A stretch of DNA of 64,000 bases, taken from Nonomuraea muscovyensis. Its GTDB lineage: Bacteria; Actinomycetota; Actinomycetes; Streptosporangiales; Streptosporangiaceae. The DNA lies in the NCBI RefSeq assembly GCF_014207745.1, contig NZ_JACHJB010000002.1, forward strand, positions 2,976,001 through 3,040,000, in the 5' to 3' direction. Position 1 is the stretch's first letter; the number at the start of each line of letters is the position of its first letter. Made by a program: the position numbers and the translations under genes. Shown here in pieces: positions 57,460 through 64,000 of the stretch. The notes under the pieces were generated by a model. That model was not told the origin of the DNA. It was given only the letters and a program-made list of their open reading frames with translations, and ran no database searches.

Positions 57460-59033
57460 CGCCCTCCCCCCTCGCGCGACGCCCTCCCGCCGTGCGCCGC
57501 GAGCCTGACGGTGTCCTCCCGCACGGCACCACCGCCACGCGCCACAGGTCGCACCCCCGGATCCCGCACAAGCGACCGCGCGCCATCACCGTCACGCGCC
57601 GTGGAGTCATCCGCTTGCGTCCGTCCTGCGGTCCCCGGAGCACCCGCTCCAGACCACGTCGCAAGTCGCGCCGCCGGCCGTTCGGCAAGTCGGGCGGCCG
57701 GCCGCGCAGATGCGCGCGCGGCGGGCCGGGCGGACGGCCGGGCGGCGGGCCGGGCCGAGGACCTGGCGGACGGGCGGGCGGTGGGCCGGGTCGGCGGCCG
57801 GGCGGCCTGAGCGCCCGCGCCGGGCGGCCGGACCGCTCTCGCCGAATCCCGGCCCGGCGCCACCCCCGCGCCCACCGGCTCGCGCCCGGAGCCGTCCTCC
57901 CGCCCGGACGTCTCGCCCACGCCGTCCGCACCGTCCGCGTCGTTCGCGTCGTCCGCGCCGGGAGCCCTGTTCCCGGAGTCACCGACGGGCGGCGCGGAAG
58001 GCTCGGACGGTGGAACGGAAGGCGGCGCTGAGGGTGGAACCAACGGCGCCACGCCGGACCGCCGGCCGCGGGCCGGCCGCAGCGCGGCGTCCCTCGCGTC
58101 CCGCTCCGGCGGGACCACGCCCCGCTTGGGCGGACGCACGGTCTCCGTCAACTGCTTCTTCGGGTCCGGCTTGGGCGGCAGCACCGCGTCGCGGGGATCG
58201 CGCGCGGGCGCCCGCACCACCACACCCACCACGTCCAGCGCGGTCAGATCGGCGTACGGGCGGGCGAAGGCCACCCTCGTCAGCTCGCCGGGCGTCGCCT
58301 CCACCCGCTCGATCACCCCGATCGGCACCCCCGGCACGTACGGCCGCCCGTTCTGCGAGCCGAAGCTGACGATCCTCCCTCCTGGCGCGAGCGGCGCCGT
58401 GGCGTCGAGCAGCTTGAACTGCAGGAGCCGCCCGTTCTCGCCCACCCCGTGGACCACGCCGATCTCCTGGCCGCCCTCCAGCCTCGCGCCCGTGGCCGAG
58501 CCCCGGTCGCTGATGAGCACGGCTGTCGCGGTGTCGGCCGTCGCGCTGATGACCCGGCCGATCAGCCCGTCACCGTTCAGCACGGTCATCTCGGGGAGGA
58601 CGCCGTCGGCGGTGCCGGCGTCGATCTGGATGGCCTCCTCGAAGCCGGGACTGCCGCGCCGGGCGATCACGTTGGCGGTCACGACCTTGTAGCCGCCCCT
58701 TCCGGCCAGCCCGAGCATCCGCTTGAGCTGCTGCGACCGGGCACTGTCGAGTTCCTGGGCGATGAGGGCGGTCCGCAGTTGGGCGTTCTCCATCTCCAGG
58801 CGTTCGATGTCGTCATGGGCCGCCGGAGCGTTCGCGACGGCGCGCAGGAACTCCCCGAACGGACGCGTCACCGACCCGGCGGTCCGCTCCACCGCGCCGA
58901 AGATCCAGGTGCCGGCCGTACGCAGCGGGCCGAACGGCGAGGCGGCGCCCAGCCGATGGTCGACGGTCAGGATCACCAGAGCGGCCGTCAGCAGGATGCC
59001 GAGGGTCAGCCTGGCGTTGCGGGAGTCTCTCAT
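57456..59033 (-). CDS. mreC: Rod-shape protein MreC with very long C-terminal tail
   Basis: The 525-residue protein has an N-terminal anchor (LTLGILLTAALVILTVDHRL), a coiled coil (DDIERLEMENAQLRTALIAQ) and the beta-rich MreC domain ending near residue 275 (PYADLTALDVVGVVVRAP). The remaining 250 residues are disordered: an acidic/Pro/Ala part (GNRAPGADDANDADGADGVG) and Arg-Pro-Ala repeats (ARPSARPAARASARPAARLA). Typical MreC is 270-350 residues. Translation is coupled to mreB by TGATG. The tail lies outside the membrane and could contact the cell wall. Confidence 0.93.
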   Translation of the reverse strand: MRDSRNARLTLGILLTAALVILTVDHRLGAASPFGPLRTAGTWIFGAVERTAGSVTRPFGEFLRAVANAPAAHDDIERLEMENAQLRTALIAQELDSARSQQLKRMLGLAGRGGYKVVTANVIARRGSPGFEEAIQIDAGTADGVLPEMTVLNGDGLIGRVISATADTATAVLISDRGSATGARLEGGQEIGVVHGVGENGRLLQFKLLDATAPLAPGGRIVSFGSQNGRPYVPGVPIGVIERVEATPGELTRVAFARPYADLTALDVVGVVVRAPARDPRDAVLPPKPDPKKQLTETVRPPKRGVVPPERDARDAALRPARGRRSGVAPLVPPSAPPSVPPSEPSAPPVGDSGNRAPGADDANDADGADGVGETSGREDGSGREPVGAGVAPGRDSARAVRPPGAGAQAARPPTRPTARPSARSSARPAARPSARPAARASARPAARLAERPAARLATWSGAGAPGTAGRTQADDSTARDGDGARSLVRDPGVRPVARGGGAVREDTVRLAAHGGRASREGGGR

Positions 59034-60064
59034 CAGTGCCGCGACTCCGGCACCAGGACCTGCTGCAGCGCCTCGAACTCCTCCACGCATCTGCCGGATC
59101 CCAGCGCCACCGAGTCGAGGGCGTTCTCGACCAGGTGCACGGGCATGCCGGTCTCGGCCTTGATCCGTTCCTCCATGCCCTTGAGCAGCGCGCCGCCGCC
59201 CGTCAGCGCGATGCCCCGGTCCATCAGGTCACCCGACAGCTCGGGCGGGCACCGGTCGAGCGTGGCCTTGACGGCGTCGACGATGGTGTTGACCGGCTCC
59301 TCGGTGGCCCTGCGGATCTCCGCCCCCGACACCACGACCGTCTTGGGCAGGCCCGTCACCAGGTCGCGGCCGCGGATCTCGGCGTGCGCCTCCTCGCCGG
59401 TGGACCAGGCCGAACCGATCGCCATCTTGATCTCCTCGGCGGTGCGCTCACCCAGCATGAGCGAGAACTCCTTCTTGGCGAACGTGATCACCGCCTGGTC
59501 GAGCTCGTCACCGCCGACCCTGATCGACTGGCTCGTCACCACCCCGCCCATCGAGATGATCGCCACCTCGGTGGTGCCACCGCCGATGTCGACCACCATG
59601 TTGCCGGTGGGCTCGTGCACCGGCAGGCCCGCGCCGATCGCCGCTGCCATCGGCTCCTCGACGATGTAGACCTTGCGGGCGCCCGCCTGGTAGCCCGCCT
59701 CCTTCACCGCCCGCTGCTCGACACTGGTGATGCCACTCGGCACGGCGATGATCACGCGCGGTTTGGCGAAGTGGCGCCGCCGGTGGACGCGCTGGATGAA
59801 GTAGCGCAGCATCCGCTCGGTCACGTCGAAGTCGGCGATCACACCGTCCTTGAGCGGCCGGACGGCCACGATGTTGCCCGGCGTCCGGCCGATCATCCGC
59901 TTGGCCTCGATGCCGACCGCCACGATCTTGCCGGTGGAGGTGTTGATGGCGACAACGGAGGGCTCGTTGAGCACGATGCCGCGGCCCCGCACGTACACCA
60001 ACGTGTTGGCGGTGCCGAGGTCAACGGCCATGTCACGGCCGAGAAACGCGAGCTTGCTGCCCAT
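59033..60064 (-). CDS. mreB: Rod-shape actin homologue MreB
   Basis: The 343-residue protein shows MAVDLGTANTLVYVRGRGIV, VGIEAKRMIGRTPGNIVAVR, NMVVDIGGGTTEVAIISMGG and ALTGGGALLKGMEERIKAET, all hallmarks of MreB. It polymerises on the membrane and guides elongation by the downstream MreC, MreD, PBP2 and RodA. The ATG at 60064 is clear. It is the first gene of a five-gene coupled cluster. Confidence 0.97.
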   Translation of the reverse strand: MGSKLAFLGRDMAVDLGTANTLVYVRGRGIVLNEPSVVAINTSTGKIVAVGIEAKRMIGRTPGNIVAVRPLKDGVIADFDVTERMLRYFIQRVHRRRHFAKPRVIIAVPSGITSVEQRAVKEAGYQAGARKVYIVEEPMAAAIGAGLPVHEPTGNMVVDIGGGTTEVAIISMGGVVTSQSIRVGGDELDQAVITFAKKEFSLMLGERTAEEIKMAIGSAWSTGEEAHAEIRGRDLVTGLPKTVVVSGAEIRRATEEPVNTIVDAVKATLDRCPPELSGDLMDRGIALTGGGALLKGMEERIKAETGMPVHLVENALDSVALGSGRCVEEFEALQQVLVPESRH

Positions 60065-60220
60065 GGGGAACGGAGCCTTCCGTGTCGTACGCCTTGACTA
60101 CGGACCGAATTCGAATCGTAACGTGACGTACCCACCAGGACCCGCAATGAGCCCACGCGCCCCTCAAAAATCCTGCCGCCTCTGCGCCAAGCTCTTTTGC
60201 CCGAAATGCGGACTAAAGCA
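60065..60220. promoter_or_regulatory. mreB promoter region
   Basis: This AT-richer stretch upstream of mreB must hold the promoter of the whole mreBCD-mrdA-rodA cluster. TTGACTACGG at about 60088-60097 on the plus strand is not in the mreB direction, and no convincing minus-strand hexamer pair was seen. Confidence 0.35.
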
Positions 60221-60257
60221 TGATGCCCGCCCGGCACGTAGGGCCAGACGGGCATCA
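60221..60257 (-). terminator. Terminator after ndk
   Basis: A 9-bp outer stem (60221-60229 with 60249-60257) with a further partly paired inner part lies 42 bases past the ndk stop. On the minus strand it is followed by TGCTTTAG. Confidence 0.6.
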
Positions 60258-60298
60258 GGAAGCGGCGCGGCGGGCGAACCCGCGCACCGGACCGGAGA

Positions 60299-60709
60299 CT
60301 AGAAGCGGTCCGGGAAGAAGATCTTGATCTCCCGGGCGGCGGACTCGGGCGAGTCGGAGCCGTGGACGACGTTCTCGCCGATCTCCAGGGCGTGGTCGCC
60401 GCGGATGGTGCCCGGCGCCGACTTCACCGGGTCGGTGAGCCCGGCCAGCGCGCGGAACGCCTCCACGGCGCGCGGCCCCTCGAGCACCAGGGCGACGAGC
60501 GGACCTGAGGTGATGAACTCGACGAGCTCGCCGAAGAACGGCCGCTCGGAGTGCTCGGCGTAGTGGGCCTTGGCCGTGTCGCCGTCGAGGGTGCGCAGGT
60601 CCATCGCCACGACCTTGAGGCCCTTGCGCTCCACGCGGGCGATCACGTCACCGATGAGGCCGCGCTTCACCCCGTCGGGCTTGATCAGGACAAGAGTGCG
60701 CTCGGACAC
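60299..60709 (-). CDS. ndk: Nucleoside diphosphate kinase
   Basis: The 136-residue enzyme balances nucleoside triphosphates. It has RTLVLIKPDGVKRGLIGDVI, HYAEHSERPFFGELVEFITS, and the active-site histidine in RGDHALEIGENVVHGSDSPE. The length is typical. Start ATG at 60709 follows AAGGAGAA. Confidence 0.97.
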   Translation of the reverse strand: MSERTLVLIKPDGVKRGLIGDVIARVERKGLKVVAMDLRTLDGDTAKAHYAEHSERPFFGELVEFITSGPLVALVLEGPRAVEAFRALAGLTDPVKSAPGTIRGDHALEIGENVVHGSDSPESAAREIKIFFPDRF

Positions 60710-60930
60710 GTGAGGTTCTCCTTTGAACGGGTCTGGGGGTCGCGGATGCGGCTACGCGCGCCGGGGGTCTCCGTCTCGGACGGCCGCGAACGGCTCTGCG
60801 GCTCGGAGCGCCTCGATCGTCGTAGCTGCGGCTCAGCTTACCGCCCCCCGGCCGCCGGGCCGCTTGCGCCGTCTCAGGCGCTTCTGGAGCGCCCCCGCCC
60901 GTCCACCACCACCCCGCGGGCGAGACGCCG
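60710..60930. other. Intergenic region upstream of ndk
   Basis: About 220 bases hold the ndk promoter and the end of the upstream membrane-protein gene. No gene or clear repeat was recognised. Confidence 0.35.
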
Positions 60931-62769
60931 CTACGCCGCGCCCGTGTCCTCAGGAGAGGCCGCCTGCGGCGGAACCGGTGGTACGGCCGGCCCCGGGGGC
61001 ACGGGCGAAGCCGGAGGCGCGGCCGGAGGCGCGGCCGGAGGCACGGCGGGAAGCCCGGGCGGCGCCGGAGGCGCGGACGGGGCGGGCGGCGGCCCTGACG
61101 GAACCCGCGGCACGGGCCCGGTGTCGTCCACCGACGGTCCGGCACCGTCCGCCCTCGCCGGCTCCTCCTTCGCACGCTGCCCGGACTCCTCCCGCTGCAT
61201 CTCCTGATCCCCGGCCACCGACACCACGCGAGGCACGCTGGGCGCATCGGTCACGGCAGGCGCGTCCGCGTCGTCCTCGTCAGCCGCGTCCCCGCTGCTC
61301 ACAGCCGCCGAGGCCGACCTGTCCCCTCCAGCCGGGTCCACCCGCGCCACCGGCTCGTCGCCCGGACCCGGGACGGGCCCCTCAATCGCGGACCCACGCC
61401 GGGCCATCAGCGCCGCGAGCACGATGACCGCCACCACGACGAACCCGCCGATCAACGCCCACAGGTGCAACGCACCCACGAACCTGTCCACCAGTTCCTG
61501 CGGCGACCTGACCCCTCGCAACAAGGCCATCTGCACCCCGGTGCCCAGCAGGTAGCCCGCGAGCACCCCGGGGAAGCACAGCGTCACGCCGAACAGCGCC
61601 GCCCCGAACCCGGCCGCGCGCAACGCCGCCGTGAGCGCGACGGCTACCCCCACCGCGAGCAGCGTGAAGGGCACCACCAGCACCAGCCCGTCGGGGTCGG
61701 GCACGACGACGCGCACGGAACACAGCCCCACCACCATCGCCAGCAGGCCCACCGACGTGAGCCACCTGCCGCCGTCTCGTGCGAACAGGCACACCAGCAC
61801 GGCGGCGGCCACGGCCAGCAGCCCTGCGACACCGAACGGGAGCCACAACCCCTTCAGGCCGGGCCCTCCGAGCCCGCCCATCTCGACGTACGTCACCTGG
61901 GCGATGCTGGGCAGCAGCACGACGCCCACGGCGACCATGACGTAGGCGAGCGTGCGCCCTTCGGCGGTGCCGACGGACGCGAGCGCGAGCAGCGCCACCA
62001 CGGCGAGCGCCGCCACCAGGATCACCAGGTTGGCCTGCCAGTCCTGGCTCGCGGTGCTGACGGCCACGACCGCGATGCCCGCGGCGGGCACGGCCGCGAG
62101 CAGCAGGCGGCTGCGCTCCTTCGGCTGCGGCTGCGGGGCCGGCTGCCGGTCGCGCAGCATCCAGACGACCAGGTACGCGGCGGCGAGGGCCAGCGCGATG
62201 CCGCTCACCATCGGGTACGGCTGCAGCGTGACCTTCCAGTCGTTCACACCGTCGAGCGGCCACAGCGCCAGCGCCTGGGCGCCCAGGAGGCTGAGGGCCA
62301 GCACCCCCGCCCACAGGGCGCGCAGCAGCGGGGGGCGCTCCCAGACGGCCACCAGCGTGGCGGGCACGAGCAGGCCCGCGCCGATGCCGTGGAGCACGCG
62401 CATGACGCCGACGAGGAACGTCGAACCGGCGTAACCGCCCGAGGCGTCGGCCAGCGCGAGCAGCAGCAGACCCGCGATCACGAGGTGGGGCGCCTTCGCC
62501 CGGCCCAGCGCCACGGCCGCCAGCGGCACGGTCAGCATCATCGCCGGCAGGGCGAGACCGTGCGCGCGCATGAGGCCGAGCCGGTCGAACCCGTCGGGCA
62601 GCAGGTCTCCGACGACGGAGACGGTGTTGGGGATCGAGACGATCGCCAGGGGCAGCGCCGCAACGACGAGCAGCGCGAGCACGGTGTCGAGCAGCCAGGG
62701 GAACCTGGCGCTCTCGGCGGGTCCCGTGACTGTCTGGTTCGGGGACCGCTGAATCGGGGGGACGGCCAT
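60931..62769 (-). CDS. MFS-like multi-span membrane protein with Pro-rich tail
   Basis: About 612 residues. Residues 25-480 have 13-14 hydrophobic spans in an MFS-like arrangement (VVGDLLPDGFDRLGLMRAHG, VGVMRVLHGIGAGLLVPATL). Residues 480-612 are a disordered tail rich in Asp/Ala then Pro/Ala (SGPPPAPSAPPAPPGLPAVP). The family motifs of drug exporters are degenerate, so transport is uncertain. The ATG at 62769 is chosen; longer frames run into DUF4233. It is a usual neighbour of folC-DUF4233-ndk in related genomes. Confidence 0.8.
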   Translation of the reverse strand: MAVPPIQRSPNQTVTGPAESARFPWLLDTVLALLVVAALPLAIVSIPNTVSVVGDLLPDGFDRLGLMRAHGLALPAMMLTVPLAAVALGRAKAPHLVIAGLLLLALADASGGYAGSTFLVGVMRVLHGIGAGLLVPATLVAVWERPPLLRALWAGVLALSLLGAQALALWPLDGVNDWKVTLQPYPMVSGIALALAAAYLVVWMLRDRQPAPQPQPKERSRLLLAAVPAAGIAVVAVSTASQDWQANLVILVAALAVVALLALASVGTAEGRTLAYVMVAVGVVLLPSIAQVTYVEMGGLGGPGLKGLWLPFGVAGLLAVAAAVLVCLFARDGGRWLTSVGLLAMVVGLCSVRVVVPDPDGLVLVVPFTLLAVGVAVALTAALRAAGFGAALFGVTLCFPGVLAGYLLGTGVQMALLRGVRSPQELVDRFVGALHLWALIGGFVVVAVIVLAALMARRGSAIEGPVPGPGDEPVARVDPAGGDRSASAAVSSGDAADEDDADAPAVTDAPSVPRVVSVAGDQEMQREESGQRAKEEPARADGAGPSVDDTGPVPRVPSGPPPAPSAPPAPPGLPAVPPAAPPAAPPASPVPPGPAVPPVPPQAASPEDTGAA

Positions 62770-62780
62770 GTGTGCCGACT

Positions 62781-63122
62781 TTAGCGGGAAGTCACGCCCT
62801 CGACACGGCGAGCGACGAATATCGCCGTGATCCACAGTGCGGCGAAGACCGCCCCCAGGAAGAACATGGCGGGCACCAGGAACCCCGTGACGATCGCCAG
62901 CACCTGCGCGAGACTGCCGAGAACGTAGCCGACGGGCTTCTTCAGCAGCCCGGCTGAGACCACGCACAGCACCGCGAGCCCGGCGCCGGCGCTCACGGCC
63001 AGCGCCGGCTGCACCCCGCCCACGACGATCGCGACGGGGATGGTCAGCGCGGCGACGACGGCCTCCATGCCGAGCACGCTGGCGCCGAGCCTGCGCATGC
63101 CGGGCGTGACCTGGAAGTTCAT
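62781..63122 (-). CDS. DUF4233 membrane protein
   Basis: The 113-residue protein has four membrane spans and the DUF4233 start GMRRLGASVLGMEAVVAALT. It is always found next to folC in actinobacteria. Its ATG shares a base with the folC TGA (TGATG). The function is unknown. Confidence 0.88.
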   Translation of the reverse strand: MNFQVTPGMRRLGASVLGMEAVVAALTIPVAIVVGGVQPALAVSAGAGLAVLCVVSAGLLKKPVGYVLGSLAQVLAIVTGFLVPAMFFLGAVFAALWITAIFVARRVEGVTSR

Positions 63123-64000
63123 CAATCCCCCTCGGCCTTGAGCAGGTGACGGGCGTCGCCCGCGGTCACCACCGAGCCGGTGATGAACACCCCCGTGCCG
63201 CTGAACTCCCCTTCGGCGTCGGCGGCCGCGATGCCCCTGTCGATGGCGTCGTCCAGCCGTTCGACGGCGTGCACGCGATCCTCCCCGAAGATCGGCCCGG
63301 CCAGCTCCGCGAGCTCCTCGGCGGTCATCGACCGCGGGGAGGAGTTGCGGGTGACGATCACCTCTTCGAGAACGGGCTCCAGGAGCTCCAGCAGCCCTTC
63401 GACGTCCTTGTCGCGCATCGCGGCGACGACGCCGATCACCTTGGCGAAGTCGAACGCCTCGTGCAGCGCCTCGATCGTGGCCTGCATGCCACCGGGATTG
63501 TGCGCTGCGTCGACGACCACCGTGGGGTTGCGCCGCACCACCTCCAGGCGTCCCGGCGATGAAGCCTGCGCGAAAGCCTGGCGCACCAGGTCGACGTCGA
63601 GCGGATCGTCGCCGCCCGTCAGCGCCTCGACGGCGGCCAGCGCCGTGACGGCGTTGCTCGCCTGGTGAGCGCCGTAGAGGGGGACGTAGACGTCCTCATA
63701 GACGCCCTTGAGCCCGCGCAGCGTCAGCAACTGGCCGCCCATGGCGACCTCGCGGGCGAGCACGCCGAACTCCAGCCCCTCACGGGCGACGACGGCTCCG
63801 ACGTCGGCGGCGCGGCGCATCAGCACCTCGGCCGCCTCCAGCTCCTGCTGGGCGAGCACGGTGGTGGCGCCCGGCTTGATGATGCCGGCCTTCTCCCCCG
63901 CGATGCTCGGGATGTCGGGCCCGAGCCGGTCGGTGTGGTCGAGCGAGATGGGCGTGATGACGGACACGGTGCCGTCGGCGACGTTCGTCGCGTCCCAGGA
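63122..64000 (-). CDS. folC: Folylpolyglutamate synthase/dihydrofolate synthase, 5' end beyond window
   Basis: The C-terminal 292 codons are visible and run off the right edge in frame. VITPISLDHTDRLGPDIPSI then AGEKAGIIKPG is the Mur-ligase-type central motif, and YGAHQASNAVTALAAVEALT and VVDAAHNPGGMQATIEAL are FolC motifs. The enzyme adds glutamate to folates and in most actinobacteria also makes dihydrofolate. Confidence 0.95.
   Translation of the reverse strand, partial: SWDATNVADGTVSVITPISLDHTDRLGPDIPSIAGEKAGIIKPGATTVLAQQELEAAEVLMRRAADVGAVVAREGLEFGVLAREVAMGGQLLTLRGLKGVYEDVYVPLYGAHQASNAVTALAAVEALTGGDDPLDVDLVRQAFAQASSPGRLEVVRRNPTVVVDAAHNPGGMQATIEALHEAFDFAKVIGVVAAMRDKDVEGLLELLEPVLEEVIVTRNSSPRSMTAEELAELAGPIFGEDRVHAVERLDDAIDRGIAAADAEGEFSGTGVFITGSVVTAGDARHLLKAEGD

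Noticed and set aside
59036..60097. 353-codon frame opposite mreB
   Set aside because: His/Asp/Gly-rich shadow; mreB is complete on the other strand.
61465..62784. 439-codon frame opposite the MFS-like gene
   Set aside because: Gln/His/Arg-rich shadow typical of antisense of membrane proteins in GC-rich DNA.

Overview
The window is GC-rich chromosomal DNA from an actinobacterium. Gene order, GTG/TTG starts, four-base start/stop overlaps and protein families (AIM24, NIPSNAP, HxlR, WYL, RNase E/G with a long disordered N-terminus) fit Streptosporangiales, perhaps close to Nonomuraea. The genus is inference; no database search was made.

Layout. Positions 1-6.8 kb hold small regulators, a secreted phosphodiesterase-like protein, and a suggestive group: an S26 signal peptidase, an ABC exporter, a tiny Cys-rich peptide gene with a second in-frame core after its UGA, and a divergent TrmB/LuxR-type regulator, ending at a tRNA-Ala(GGC). 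From 6.9 to 16.6 kb the DNA is accessory and decayed: an ECF sigma/FtsX-like pair broken by a TnpB element, an AlaX-MFS pair, a SRPBCC-ArsR-VOC operon with twin palindromic operators, and a LacI-MFS pair bracketed by two IS5-like remnants. From 16.7 to 30.4 kb are metabolic and signalling genes: SRPBCC, small membrane proteins, two DUF523 genes, TetR, a two-component system, an AA10 LPMO, a catalytically degenerate YpfJ-like protein, a WYL regulator with a perfect operator, and a LitR-like/ECF sigma/YbgA operon. From 30.5 to 34.6 kb is a mosaic of broken genes with many single-base frameshifts.

From 34.7 to 37.0 kb lie an SDR/TetR pair with tandem operators, AIM24 and a second tRNA-Ala. From 37 kb to the end is a conserved housekeeping block, mainly on the minus strand and read from high to low coordinates: folC-DUF4233, a membrane transporter-like gene, ndk, mreB-mreC-mreD-PBP2-rodA (all coupled by 1-4 base overlaps), TIGR03960-type radical SAM protein, DUF2344, rne/rng, rplU, rpmA, obg, proB, proA, a small membrane protein, a Ser/Thr kinase, nadD, rsfS and a histidine phosphatase. 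It links cell-wall elongation, ribosome assembly, proline synthesis and NAD synthesis.

The most promising candidate for something undescribed is the 2.8-6.6 kb peptide/exporter/signal peptidase/regulator group. Other notable points are operators readable by eye, including one WYL-type operator that reappears upstream of a distant NIPSNAP gene, and two proteins whose family-defining active or cofactor residues are lost.
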